From Alitta virens (lineage: Eukaryota; Annelida; Polychaeta; Phyllodocida; Nereididae): DNA of 64,000 nt. The position numbers and the translations under genes were made by a program. Location: assembly GCA_932294295.1 (NCBI GenBank), contig OW028575.1, forward strand, positions 37,946,253-38,010,252, read 5' to 3'. Shown in pieces: positions 1-11,699 of this stretch. Positions within the stretch are counted from its first letter, which is position 1. Each line of letters opens with the position of its first letter. The notes under the pieces are model-generated. The model was given only the letters and a program-made list of their open reading frames with translations. It ran no database searches and was not told the DNA's origin.

Positions 1-2720
1 TTCAGACAGCATAAGGATATTATGAATACTGTCCCATCATCCAGTCTAGACTCAGACTCAATTTATTTGCATCTAAATATAATCTAATTATACGATCTAT
101 TTTATTTATGGATACATTTGACTGAGTGGTTATTAACCATGCTAGGAGACCCCATTAAGATTTAAAAAATTATCGCTATGTAAAACTATGATTATATATA
201 TTCTACATCTAAATTGTAATAGCCAATCAGCATGCACAGAGGGCATCACATGACAGGACCAATAAATCCTGATATTAGTTAAGCTTTTTATCAAATATGA
301 CAGAATAACGAGTGAACATTTATTATGAATCCTATGCTGTCACAAAGTGAACAATGCCTGTTGTGGTAGTGATGTGGCTGATGATGCTGAGTCAGGAGAT
401 GCTACGGATGGCACAATTGCCTCTGAATCTTAAATAGAAGCCACTCTCCCAGCCATAAAGCAGCCTGGATGCAGGAAAGACGTCACTTGTTCATCATGGA
501 CCAAAGAGGTAATTTATTACCGTTACAATACTTGTCAAATTATTAAAACACCTGTTAAAAATTAACAAAACTTAAACTGTTTGACAATTAAGTCGTAAGT
601 ATTATCAAACAAGTTGAAAGTCTCATAGCATTGTGATGTTTTTATTATTATAATTTTTTTCTATAGCAATATCTCATTCAATATTTTGCGACTCCCATTT
701 TTGCCACTTGCTCATATCACGGGAAAAAAGCAAAAGCAAAATTGTCATGGTGCTCTAATAATTTCGACAAGCTCTACATTTCTTAGTGTCCAAAATAATA
801 AAATAATAGAAGCCTATCTTAAATAAACTCGCTTCAAATAAAGGTCCAGGCTGAGAAATTGAAACAATAAGGGCGGGGCGTTTATACGAGTATAAATAAG
901 GTATTTGGACAAGAATGCAGGGGGTGCTTAGAAGGGGTGGGGGTGTAGTGGACCATTGGCTGGTCACTCATTACTCATGCCGCCCTTGGCCATAGTGTTT
1001 GCTCATTCATTCACTCTAACCAAATTGGCCGCCATGCATTTCGCCCTCTTCCGAGCTGCTTAAAAGGCTTTCTAGCATTCCCCCGGCTCAGTTAAAGCGA
1101 CCTTTTATGAACTTCACCCAATATATAGAGCGCGTGCGAAGAATAGGCAAGCATGGCAGAAACACTGGAGAAACAGCGCGTCGTCATTTTTCCAAAGGGT
1201 TACAAAGTGCTGGGCTGTTAGCTTTGGACAGGTCGCATCTTGATGCTGACAGAGCGAAATTTCCCCTCGGATCCAGAGCAACCGGCCATCAGCGTCAAAC
1301 TATGAATAACAGAGCAGTCAGATGGACCATCTACAAATAACATGTAGGCCTATACCAAACAGCAGCATGCCCTGAGGTATTCCATGCTGAATGCAAAAAA
1401 ACTCATGGAAATACCAGAGAGAACTAAGAGAAGATCATGACATTGAATTTACTACAATTGGAAAATACCCCTCATCAAAATGTTACAAACTTCAGACTGT
1501 TGGTAGTTTTTAAATGTTTCGTTTTTGTTTGACGCGACCCAAGTAGTATCAGAAATGGAAACAAATTCTGAAATTCATTCGATGTGTAAACGTATTATCT
1601 CATCGTTGCGTCTGCCTCTGACCGCTGGTCATAGAAGATGACGAAGTTTCAAAGCAGTGGCATTGATACAATACATAGCCCGGATTATTAATTTAATTCC
1701 AGTCTTTTGAGGCTTTTGCAGTCTACCATTCAACCTACTGCTGAGTACCCAGGAGCCAGGCTACATGTATATGTACTTCATTCACCACTAAATCAAACAT
1801 GTTATACTTTCACATGCTCTAAATAACTGAATTACCTATCTTATGTTTGTCTTTTACAAACCATAGACTGAGCAAGACTACTTACATAAACTCCGAAGCT
1901 ACCTTCTGAGCCCAAAAAGTAACTTCGCAGAGCTTCAGGTAAGTGTTCCCATAGCTCTGGATAGCAACAGCTATAGTTATTTATTAAAATATATTTTAAA
2001 AGACACACAATTTCAGCATGCAAATAAGTCCTGCGAGAACTTTGATACAAAAAAAAAATACATAAATTAAAACACATAATATACAATAAAATAGAAATAA
2101 GCTAAATTAAAAGAATATTTGAATAAAAGAAGCATCATGTATAAATTTATTTAAATTGACTTTAAACATAGATAGATCACATATATTTTGTAGCACCCTT
2201 GGTACCCTGCCTGTCATATACATAAATGTTTTAGACTGGTAAGAGTGTATCAATAATGGGGATAAAAACATTTTCTTGGAGGTTTTTTATGAGTAGAACT
2301 GTAGTCATGTATGAACTGTGAATTGATGAAACTGAGGTCCCAGCCTGGTCTTATTGTAAGCTGCTCTTCTTGTTCTTATTTCACATTTCAAACTTCTGAA
2401 GCATTTCTGCAATCCCCTTGACCCGAATTATTTCTGAAACTTCTTCAACAAAAACATTTTAGAAAGAACCGTCTGCAGCAATATTGAATAGACTGTTTAA
2501 GGTCAGGTCTGTAATATTGTGAATATTTTCATTAGGAAAAAATTCATTTCCTAGCAGAATTTAAATTTCATGTCTAGCCAAACAGATGGAATTTAATAGT
2601 TACAATAGTTTCATGTTTAAATTCAGAAATAATCTTTTGAGCATTTAGACAGAAAATTTTATTAGTCAACAGATAGTTTTTTTTACTATATGATGTAACA
2701 GGCCCGTGGTTGCATGACAA
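1..2720. other. AT-rich noncoding stretch
   Basis: No reading frame here resembles a known protein; the longest are under 85 codons. Around 940-1330 the composition is less AT-rich and CpGs are more frequent, with a YY1-like GGCCGCCAT core near 1028-1036 followed by a TTAAAAGG run near 1061. That sub-block could be a small control region or an untranslated exon, but nothing proves it. The rest looks like ordinary intergenic or intronic DNA. Confidence 0.5.
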
Positions 2721-2744
2721 GATAAGATAAGATAAGATAAGATA

Positions 2745-2775
<31 letters not shown>

Positions 2776-3100
2776 ATTTTATTTAAAGTCTAATGTAAGA
2801 ACAAATAACATAAGCAGAAGCTTTTGATTTACTAAAATAAAACGATAGGACAAACGAAATATGTCAAGATGAGGAGGGAAAACTATAAAAAAACAAAAAC
2901 AGATTAGATTAATATATAATAAAAGCAAAATGACAAATAATTCATAAAAGGCAATAAAAACAGGTTCCACAATTGCAATCTGGTCCATTCCATGCCGATA
3001 GGGCTGATTTAAAATCTTTAAAATTCGGAATTTTATCTTATAATTTCTAAAATCATGTTTAACATTTTTAATTTTGAACATGTCAGACAGTGAATTGCTG
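2721..3100 (-). mobile_element. LINE 3' end with CTTAT tail
   Basis: Read on the minus strand, an AT-rich untranslated tract ends in GACTTTAAATAAA (a polyadenylation-type signal) and runs within a few bases into about eleven CTTAT units (2721-2774). A microsatellite tail right after AATAAA is typical of CR1/L2-type LINEs. The last ~45 bases before the tail match the end of the element at 11700-11990, including GCTTATGTT and GACTTTAAATAAA, so both belong to one family. Little or no protein-coding part is kept, as expected after 5' truncation. The upstream limit is uncertain. Confidence 0.6.
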
Positions 3101-3574
3101 TTAAAATCGTCATTTAATATGTCTGAGACACTACTGTGGTATGTAGGCTTAATTATTTGCCTTGATTATTAATCTTAGCAAATATTAATTTATCTCACTA
3201 TACACAACATCATAAATTAATATCGTTATAAAAATAGTATTATTGATGTGATCTTAATGGTGGGATGGTTTTATTGAAGTGGTGTAATAAAGAAGTCCTA
3301 CGGCGCCTCCTTGTAGTATTCCTTGAATGGACCCAGTTTGTGTGATTTCCAATCAGGTGTGTGATTCCCAGACCTGGAACTGCTCCACCATAACAAATGA
3401 TTGGAGAAGTTGTTGGTTCCTTCCGCATTTTTATGATCTCCATATTTTGACAAGAGATTTGATAGAGCCAGCAGTCTTGTGTAAGAGAGGAGTCACCCCA
3501 GCAGCTTTCAGTAGCCACCCTATACCCCCCCCCCCCTCTCTTTCTCATTTTTTTTCGACTTCTTTTCACTCCAG
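3101..3574. other. Noncoding, ends in pyrimidine tract
   Basis: No gene is visible. The right end carries a C run (about 3527-3537) and then a long pyrimidine-rich tract finishing in CACTCCAG at 3567-3574, an excellent match to an animal 3' splice site on the plus strand. Confidence 0.4.
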
Positions 3575-3969
3575 ACATTTTCCACGATCAGGAAATCTGA
3601 TAAGTCGGGCGTCTCCTCAGCGCGCTCTTTAGATACTTTTGCAAAGGAACGATAAAGCCGCATCGATCGGGCTAGCATCTCTGCCATTCTGGACCAGCAT
3701 CTTCCGCATCCCCTCCTAACCTCCTAAATGGCTTTTGGGGCGAAATTCGATGGAACGACTCGGTGCTGGGGTCCCAACCTTTCCTGGAGGACAAGCATGC
3801 TGAATGAAAGTTGACGCGGAGACGTGTGATTGAGGAACTTAATGGATCATATTATCCCAGCCAAAAAGGAAAGCCCTCCTTATCGATAAGCCCTCAGCAA
3901 GCAGCGGACCCGAGGGTTTAGAGATAGGGCTCTAGATCTCATGAAGAGATATTCACTAACTGCTGCATG
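3575..3969 (+). other. Candidate untranslated exon
   Basis: Seen: a strong acceptor (long T/C tract ending CAG at 3574) and a donor GTGAGC at 3970 bound 395 bp that is GC- and CpG-richer than its flanks. All three frames have stops; the longest open stretch from the acceptor is 26 codons, ending with TAA near 3653. Inference: it could be a noncoding exon, or the last coding codons plus a 3' UTR, although an internal donor argues against the latter. No protein family is recognised. Splice-like pairs arise by chance, so confidence is low. Confidence 0.22.
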
Positions 3970-6041
3970 GTGAGCACTATATCTCTATCCTATGTGCAAA
4001 AGGGTGTGTCCAGGGCATGTTTATTGTCATTTTGCTGATAATTACGCATCTGCAACCTTACTTGATTTCAGTTATGCAGTGAACTATATAGATGTGCAGT
4101 CTGACCCAAAGTCTCCATGCAGTTCAGCTAAATAGAGTTAATTTCTATATAATTCCAGATCTTCAATAGATAATTAACTTTCTTTGTACATTCCATTTTT
4201 TAAGAAACTATAACCATTTTCCTCCATCAACGGTTGTACCAATCTTTTTTTCACTTGGATGATTGGTTTAACTATGTAGCCAATAGGCTAAGTATAGACT
4301 TCAGAATTCTTTTCTTAAAAATACAAGAGAAAGGGATTCATATTTTTTGAGTTTGGGCACTTTTTCTGAATTGCCTGTTTGCCACAACAAGAATTGCCTA
4401 AACTAATCACATGAACATCTAATTATTCTGTAATTTCATGTGAGACCTTTAATACCATATGCCAGCCTATAGACTATAAGAGAAATTGATTAGTTTAATT
4501 TGACGAGTAAACGAGCAAAATTAGGCTGTGAGGTGACGACACACAGGGTCCTACGATGTTCATTAATTTATGAGGTCACAATGTGTTAGTTCATTCCACC
4601 TATTGACCATGATATATGACCTATAGTATATTTAAATCATTTCTTTTTTGTATCATTCATTTTTGAATTCATTCTTACTTTGGAACGAAATGTGGAATAT
4701 TAATTATTCAAATTACTTCAATGCAATTGGACAATAACTTCGTTATAATCTGTCTTTCGGTCTAGGTGTGTTCTCTAGAATAGGTCTAACTATAACCACA
4801 GACTAGCCCATATGGCTAGTCTGTGCTATAACAGACCATCACTATATACATTTGAATAGAGCAGTTCTAGAGTAATGTCTGTGGTATACATTTAAATAGA
4901 ACAATTCTAGACTAACGTCTTTTAGTTTCCATTTGAATAGAGCATTTTCATAGCATTGTCTTCATCAGGTATTTTGGTGAGTGCCCTGGTCAGCAGGTCA
5001 GATCTTCCCAGAGGTCACAGATGTTTGTTTGTTCTCCGATGTCTTAACCAATTGGCTGAATTGATCGAAGGGGGAGCTTGCAAACTGACCAGCCTGTAAC
5101 TCTGCACCAAATGTGAATTGCCTGAAGTTGTCTACTTCCCTCCTGGAAACAATCCGGCTTACTACACTGGGTCATCCTCATGTTGATGTGCGATGGAAAA
5201 TTGAAGACTGCAAGAGTATACAGTGTGTAGGTAATTTTCTTCAAGTTAAATGATATGAAACTTTGCTGATAGCCAACAGAAAATGAACAATTTACAATAA
5301 AGTAAACCTGAGGTGAAACTAGATAGAAATGAATAGCATGACGTCATATGCTTCAAATGCTGTTCGAGCATCTATAATCATCTCACTTGGTTAATTTTTA
5401 GGTCGTTTCCAGCCCTGATATTAGATATTCACTTGAAGAGTACGCAAATAAGGATTTCGGCAGGAAAATTAATGGGATTTAAAGCAATTTACATTAATAT
5501 CTGTTCTGTCAATTTTGGTTCCAGTTCAAACAAAAAATAAAAATCACAAAAACGCACCGACTTCACAAAATGTAGAAGAAATGTAAAGGAAGTAGTTATG
5601 TATTCCCAAAATTGTTCAAGTGAAGGGATCTAAATAATATCATTTTCACCATATTATTCGTCTTTGGGTTAATAATGCTGGGAGATACAAGCTAAACCAA
5701 ATATTGATGTTGTCAAGGAACTGTAATACAGAAACAGCATGCAGGGCTAAATATTTCTGCAACGAGGCTGGGGCATCCTGATGAGAATTCAGAAGGGGTG
5801 CTGTAGCAGGTGGGCTTGATAACCCCCTCAGCTGTTCTCTACCCTTCTGCATATTGTCCAGGGATCAAGACCTAGCCCTTGTTTGCAACCAATACAAAAA
5901 ACAACAGAACAACTATGAACATCATTGTGCTCTTGAATGGTTATTGGCACTCACCAAAAAAGATAAAAAAAGGCCTAGACAAAGACAATGTACTGTTTTA
6001 ACCCAAGTCAACCCTGAACGGCAGATAGCTTGTAATGTTAC
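3970..6041. other. Noncoding stretch with short palindrome
   Basis: AT-rich DNA without a recognisable gene. It holds the 12-bp-arm palindrome at 4797-4825 and a loosely repeated motif (ATTTGAATAGAGC and variants) at about 4850-4950 with a spacing near 55-60 bp. A perfect CRE-type octamer TGACGTCA spans about 5339-5346. Several 60-80-codon frames have no coding character. Confidence 0.45.
4797..4825. repeat. Perfect 12-bp inverted repeat
   Basis: CACAGACTAGCC and its exact complement are separated by five bases. It could form a small cruciform or be a dimer-bound site; no terminator role is expected in an animal genome. Confidence 0.7.
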
Positions 6042-7112
6042 TATATATATATCATCTTTATTTCGTACCCAGTGGCACACATAAAATTTGAAATTTTTTA
6101 ACAATACAATTTATTTACACATGATTTTTAAAAGATATAGTTTAATTTACAGAAATTTGATATATGAGTTCATTCACTTCATCAATTGTCAACATGCAAT
6201 GCATCTCTCTGTCCCTCACCAAAAGCAGTTCCTTGAGGGTGTATGTCATACACTGGGCATTAAGAGTTTTACATGTCTTCATGATACATCATAGCTAGTA
6301 CCAAGTGTCTTACAACAGTACTCAACATTGCTTTTCAGTAAGGACGGGTCAATGCTCATAGCATTTTGCATCACATATGCAATTACTGGTACCTTGTGAT
6401 TCATAGCAGAATTAGCTAATTTTAACATCCTTTGCAGAAACATTTGTCTGGCACATGGTATGCCTGTGAGGCATGCTACAATATCACAGCGAGTTCTATA
6501 TGGTAATTTCCATATCTGCCTCAATGCTTTTCGCCACACAACGCAAAGTTTTTCGATACTTTTAAAATTCTGTAATAATGCACCATAGAATGATGAGCAA
6601 TATTTGATGAAAAGCTCTGACTGAATTTCTGGAGACAAATTTCCAAATTTGCAACGAAAGCTATTAAATTGTCTGTAAAACTTGGTAGTAATCCCATCAA
6701 TATCTGTACCTAGATGTTCTACTGAGCACATTTTAATCAGAGTTCTGCATCACCCATTTTGATTTTATTTGTGAAATTTCCGTGCCGTTGAAATATTATG
6801 AATTGACTTTCACATCCATTAAAAGCCAAAAGATATTCCTTTGAGTATGTTTGACACACTTCAATAATTTTTTCTAATCCAAGCTTTGGCATAAGCACTA
6901 AGTCATCTGCATATGCCATGCATTCCACAAAATAAGGCCCTATGTGACAACCATAACCACTATCTCTCAGCTTGCATATAAGTTATCCAGGTACACTCCA
7001 AATAGAAGGGGAGAAATCACACCTCCTTGTTTCACTCCATTAGACTGAGTAAATTGTTCAAAGTAACATCCATTCCATTTAATCCGAATTTTTACTGATC
7101 TGTTGTATATGA
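6042..7112 (-). mobile_element. 5'-truncated LINE copy (CR1/L2-like)
   Basis: A non-LTR retrotransposon fragment on the minus strand. It keeps the second half of the reverse transcriptase, the region after it, a short 3' UTR of about 100 bp, AATAAA (about 6057-6062 in complement) and a short AT tail at 6042-6050. The 5' break near 7112 abuts a SINE fragment. The coding frame shifts at least three times, so the copy is dead. The GVxQGG and YADD motifs and the C-terminal layout point to the CR1/L2/Jockey side of LINEs; the exact clade cannot be fixed by eye. Confidence 0.85.
6142..7108 (-). pseudogene. Decayed LINE reverse transcriptase
   Basis: The reading runs from about 7108 down. GVKQGGVISPLLF (reverse transcriptase block 4) lies near 7040-7000. 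A one-base shift near 6968 is followed by SGYGCHIG and then YADD, the catalytic aspartate motif, at about 6910. A second shift lies between 6737 and 6731, after which a 150-codon frame (6731-6279) carries the post-polymerase region with WRKALRQIWKLPYRTRCD. A third shift near 6279 leads to a C terminus ending in NELIYQISVN and TAA at 6142-6144. In life such a protein would reverse-transcribe LINE RNA at a nicked target. The N-terminal endonuclease is absent. Confidence 0.85.
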
Positions 7113-7170
7113 CTAAACGCCTGAAGCCGACTTAATGATGAGATTATATTAGGCTTACAGTAAACACCAT
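7113..7170 (-). repeat. SINE-A fragment
   Basis: About 50 bp matches the CTGCCAGAGGCAGACGTAATG / ATGATGAGATGATAAGG part of the SINE family seen in full at 48168-48455. It directly joins the broken 5' edge of the LINE at 7112 and is heavily mutated. Confidence 0.45.
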
Positions 7171-7430
7171 ACTACAATGCATAAACGCCCCTAAAGATTA
7201 CTTACATATGATTAGAACTAGGTTAGACATTGTTTGAAAAAAGGGTTTTCTGAAGGTCTTATTTGCATCTCATGATAATTACATAAATCAATTGAGGCAT
7301 TAGAGGCATATGTTTTGATTACCTGCCTTTAATTTTATTAATCACAGAAACACCTGCATGATACATATTTCGTGTACAGGAAATGAATGGACTCTCCCTG
7401 GATGGAGAATAGAGCTGTGTAGCTGTACCG

Positions 7431-7447
7431 TGGCGCCCCCTGGTTCC
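7431..7447. promoter_or_regulatory. CTCF-like core
   Basis: TGGCGCCCCCTGGTTCC matches the conserved bilaterian CTCF core in reverse orientation (GGCGCCCCCTGGTGG) at nearly every position. It lies in unique-looking DNA 60 bp downstream of nothing recognisable. The match is seen; binding is inferred. Confidence 0.4.
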
Positions 7448-7619
7448 ATACAATGCAACTACGGACACAGCCGATGAAATAATTATACACAATTTATAGT
7501 CTTGTCAGTGGTTCGCAGGAAAAGGGTGTATGTTGTTTGTTTGGAAAGTTATGAACCACTTTTATCATATCCTGATATGTGTGAGAACCGAGGTGTAACT
7601 TATTTTCGCGACCGCAACA

Positions 7620-7795
7620 GTTACTGTGCTGTACCGATGTCTGTGTCTATAGACGTCTCAGTGGTTCTGGTCTGAAGCGTAAGTCAGCTTATATGAGCAG
7701 CTGCCGGAGCCAGACGTAATGATGAGATGATAAGGCTTGCAATCCACTGATGGGGTATTTTACTTGCCTCAACATATACACAATGTACGACTAGA
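7620..7795 (-). repeat. SINE-A copy, minus strand
   Basis: Contains AGCAGCTGCCGGAGCCAGACG, ATGATGAGATGATAAGGCTTG and ATGGGGTATTTTACTTGCC in that order, the complement of the body of the SINE at 48168-48455. The tRNA-like head is not clear. Confidence 0.6.
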
Positions 7796-8133
7796 CTTAA
7801 AAACCACACGTTACATTATAAAGAAATATGAACAGAGATTGTGTTAATATTTGAGATTATAAATGAGACATGTAGCATGCATTACTTTGTTAAGAAACTG
7901 AATCATTTCTACCCTGCCATCCTTATACAATATACATACCAAGATGAGTCATTGGCTGTCTATTAATAATGAAAGATGTAAGCACGGAGATGCACAGGTC
8001 ATGTGACAATCGATGCATAATTTCAGAGGCGTCATGGCGCGTCTTCTTTTTGCCCAAATCCGCATCATCTCTGAGGACAAGGGTTGGGCCGTGACATCCT
8101 AGCGGAACCGGAAGCTGACAGTCCTATCAGATG

Positions 8134-8186
8134 CAGTGGCGCCCTCTGGAGGGTTGCATGGTGGCACCCAAGTGCCCTCTGGTGGG
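8134..8186. promoter_or_regulatory. Two tandem CTCF-like cores
   Basis: CAGTGGCGCCCTCTGGA (8134-8150) and AAGTGCCCTCTGGTGGG (8170-8186) are two same-direction matches to the CTCF core within 53 bp, about 700 bp from another at 7431. Paired same-orientation cores are common at animal insulators. Alternatively they may be internal parts of an unrecognised repeat. Confidence 0.35.
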
Positions 8187-9167
8187 TCTGCCGCAGATCA
8201 ATGACCTAGGGCGAGTTGACTAAGTGCGTTTGCTTGTCAAGTGAGGATAAAACAGCAGGGTAGTCAGCAGAGATGGGGGTCTTCTTGCAGGGCAAAGGAT
8301 ACTGTGGCCATATTGACCTGTCTATCTTCTCACCTCCCTGTGACCTTCTGGAGAACTGAGCCCTCTGACTTTCCTTGACCCTCTGTTCGTTTGATGTGTC
8401 TAAAAGGACTGAGCCCAATAGCGGTTTTGACTAAAAAGTTAGTCTACTTTATCTAAGTTTAAAAAGTTACTCAATTGTCTATAATGATTGACCCACAAGC
8501 ATAACCAGTCTGCCAATTAGCTGGTCAACTTTATAATAGAAATCTCACACGTTTAAACGAAGATGCTGCCATTTCCATGCACCAACTACTGACATTCTAT
8601 TCGTTCACCAACTTAGTCAGAATGGAGAAAATATACACAACAAGATAGGATAGGATAGGATACAATACAAAACAATACAATAAAATACAATATAATATTA
8701 TTCATGAACAGATGAACAGCCATCCAGAGACAGAGAAAGAGAGAAAGTTGACAACAAGACTGAAAGAGCCGAAGGAAAGGAGACATTGCAAATCACTGGA
8801 TAGAGACAGAATATCTGTATAATTAAAGAGAATGGTGAAGCAACTGTCCTTCAATCTCAGCAGCCCCTAGGCTTGCTTGAGGGGCCAACTGCTCCTATAT
8901 TTGGGCCTGTGGTTGGAATGACAAGGTCTGCTCTTGCTTCAAACAAAATGCTCCCACTGGCATCCTATTGCCATAACAAAAGCCCCTGCATTTTTCATGA
9001 TGAGGACGTCGCCAATTAATCTGCTTTGCAAAGAACTGTTCTTCATGGAAAGGATCCCAAAAGTATCTACAAAATGTACTTATGGCGGGTTTCCTCTGGT
9101 CCTATTTCCATATACAATGTACATAATACAGTAATCTTCAAAATAAATATTCTATTCAGGCTTTTAC
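8187..9167. other. Noncoding, short microsatellite
   Basis: No gene seen. A short run of GGATA units (8645-8662) is followed by A/T-rich CAATA-type low-complexity DNA up to about 8700. Confidence 0.45.
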
Positions 9168-10322
9168 GAGCTAGACTGAGCTAGACTGAGCTAGACTGGG
9201 CTAGACTGGACTAGACTGAGCTAACTGAGCTAGACTGAGCTAGACTGGACTAGACTGAGCTAACTGAGCTAGACTGGGCTAGACTGAGCTAGACTGGGCT
9301 AGACTGGACTAGACTGAGCTAACTGAGCTAACTGAGCTAGACTGAGCTAGACTGGGCTAGACTGAGCTAGACTGAGCTAGACTGAGCTAGACTGGACTAG
9401 ACTGAGCTAACTGAGCTAACTGGGCTAGACTGAGCTAGACTGAGCTAGCCTGGGCTAGACTGGATTAGACTGAGCTAACTGAGCTAGACTGGGCTAGACT
9501 GGACTAGACTGAGCTAACTGAGCTAGACTGAGCTAGACTGGACTAGACTGAGCTAACTGAGCTAGACTGGGCTAGACTGAGCTAGACTGAGCTAACTGAG
9601 CTAGACTGGGCTAGACTGAGCTAGACTGGGCTAGACTGGACTAGACTGAGCTAACTGAGCTAACTGAGCTAGACTGAGCTAGACTGGGCTAGACTGGACT
9701 AGACTGAGCTAACTGAGCTAGACTGGGCTAGACTGAGCTAACTGAGCTAACTGAGCTAGACTGAGCTAGACTGGGCTAGACTGGACTAGACTGAGCTAAC
9801 TGAGCTAGACTGGGCTAGACTGAGCTAGACTGAGCTAACTGAGCTAACTGAGCTAGACTGAGCTAGACTGGGCTAGACTGGACTAGACTGAGCTAACTGA
9901 GCTAGACTGGGCTAGACTGAGCTAACTGAGCTAACTGAGCTAGACTGAGCTAGACTGGGCTAGACTGGACTAGACTGAGCTAACTGAGCTAGACTGGGCT
10001 AGACTGAGCTAGACTGAGCTAACTGAGCTAGACTGGGCTAGACTGAGCTAGACTGGGCTAGACTGGACTAGACTGAGCTAACTGAGCTAACTGAGCTAGA
10101 CTGAGCTAGACTGGGCTAGACTGGACTAGACTGAGCTAACTGAGCTAACTGAGCTAACTGAGCTAGACTGAGCTAGACTGGGCTAGACTGAGCTAACTGA
10201 GCTAACTGGGCTAGACTGAGCTAGACTGAGCTAGCCTGGGCTAGACTGGATTAGACTGAGCTAACTGAGCTAACTGAGCTAGACTGGGCTAGACTGGGCT
10301 AGACTGAGCTAACTGAGCTAGA
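9168..10322. repeat. 9/10-bp unit minisatellite with higher order
   Basis: About 1,150 bp made only of 10-bp units GAGCTAGACT, GGGCTAGACT, GGACTAGACT and the 9-bp unit GAGCTAACT, plus rare variants GAGCTAGCCT and GGATTAGACT. Units are not random: between about 9690 and 10020 a block of nine or ten units recurs (about 87-97 bp, ending AABC if the first three are named A, B and C). The rare-variant block at 9422-9483 returns at 10208-10269. Every frame is closed by TAG or TAA, so it is not coding. The right edge abuts a foldback element. Confidence 0.95.
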
Positions 10323-10515
10323 CAGCCAAATTCATTGACTTGGAAACAGATCTCAGAGACTTGGAAACTAAACGTCAGATGACGTCAATTGAACCCAGGA
10401 CTCCCATTGGCCAAGGCAGTCCCCCAACCAATGAGAGTCCTGGATTCACATGACATCATCTGGAGTTTAGCTTCCAACTCCATGAGACTGGTTTCCAACT
10501 CTGTGAATTTGGCTG
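10323..10515. mobile_element. Foldback MITE, TIR CAGCCAAATTCA
   Basis: The left half (from CAGCCAAATTCA) and the right half (ending TGAATTTGGCTG) are inverted copies about 80 percent alike over roughly 95 bp each, so the whole element can fold into a hairpin. TA follows the right end. There is no coding capacity; mobility would need a transposase from elsewhere. A half copy lies at 23313-23360. Confidence 0.75.
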
Positions 10516-11104
10516 TAAACAAAACCCTCAGTTAAAGCTGACTATTGGAAACTTCAACAATGACACCACTGAGGTTGTTATGTTGTCATGACTGACATAA
10601 TTTGAAATTGCAGTATAATAATGGGAGAGTTTGGGGGGTCAGCACTGACAATTTGGCAAATTTGCATTGGAATTCCAAAAGGGAAGATTCCCTTTGATAA
10701 TCAGTAGATTGTGAATTCAAACCTAACCGTGACCCAAAAGCACTGTCTCCTTTGACATTAACAACATTGACAGCTCTTGATTGGTTCAGTGAGGATGACA
10801 CAGGTTATATGAGAGTGTCAAGAGTAAGATTGATTTGCCGAAAGAGGTCTGTGATGGTTTGTGTTCTAGACTGGGGTAAACTGGTGAACACTTTTAGAAA
10901 CGAGTTTAGAGTCTTACGACACTTTTATGAAAAACACAATTATATTCAGCAGCTCAAGAGTGGGACTAAATTATATTGCAATTGATCACTACTTCAGTAT
11001 TCATACATTTAAAATGGAGCTCAGAGCCTAATTTTTGCGCCAATATTGCATGGAACAGCTGTATATACAATGTTAAAATCTTCAGTTTATCATTGTGGTG
11101 AAGT
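10516..11104. other. Noncoding stretch
   Basis: No recognisable gene; two short overlapping frames of about 70 codons have no family signature. Confidence 0.4.
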
Positions 11105-11225
11105 AATAGTTATATCCCTCATAGTCGGGAGTTGACTAATACTTATTGAGGAATTAAAGTACAGTTTGCACTCAGGAGGGAGTTAACTAACATTTTAGTT
11201 GGTTATATCCCTCCTGAGAACAATA
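11105..11225. repeat. Dispersed hairpin repeat (copy 1)
   Basis: CTCAGGAGGGA at about 11172 and TCCCTCCTGAG at about 11208 bracket AACTAAC...GTTGGTT, giving a nested hairpin. An earlier partial copy of the same words (TTATATCCCTC, GGGAGTTGACTAA) sits at 11110-11142. The sequence reappears at 17380-17436. Confidence 0.55.
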
Positions 11226-11264
11226 GAAAAGGTCACGTGGTGGAGTATAATTACACCAGCGTGT

Positions 11265-11305
11265 ATAGGTGGAGGGGGGGGGGGGCAAGGGGGGGGGGGG
11301 GGTTA
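11265..11305. repeat. Poly(G) pair
   Basis: Two G runs of ten or more, separated by CAA, form a plus-strand sequence able to make a G-quadruplex. Confidence 0.8.
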
Positions 11306-11699
11306 CGTGACAGTGATGGTCATGGGAGATGACTAAGCTTTGGGTAGCAGTCTGGGAGTCAGCCTATCTGCTCCTAGAACCTCATTCCAGTCACTTGTGA
11401 AGCCTCTGCTGTCGATTGAAGTGGATCCTGACACAGCTTGCGTTTTAGTGACTATAGTTAGAGGTAGAGGGGTGGGGCAGTGTGGGGTAGGTTATATTAT
11501 TATTAAGGGTTACAAGATCCCTCACCCAGTCAGGACCCAACACAGTTCGCAGAAAGGTTATTGCAAAATCCACGAAGTTCAATTACAGCTGAATAATATT
11601 ATATATGACACTGTCCAACTTCTAAGATTTCGAGCAAGTTATATACAGGAACATGCTGAGTACTTCCTAGTGATGATTTCTTAATCTAATCACGCTCAG
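11306..11699. other. Noncoding stretch
   Basis: A 114-codon open frame (11340-11684) has no recognisable domain, and its composition matches surrounding noncoding DNA. I treat it as chance. Confidence 0.4.

Noticed and set aside
9168..10322. Regular repeats resembling a CRISPR array
   Set aside because: Units are 9-10 bp with no unique spacers, and the context is animal DNA; it is a minisatellite.
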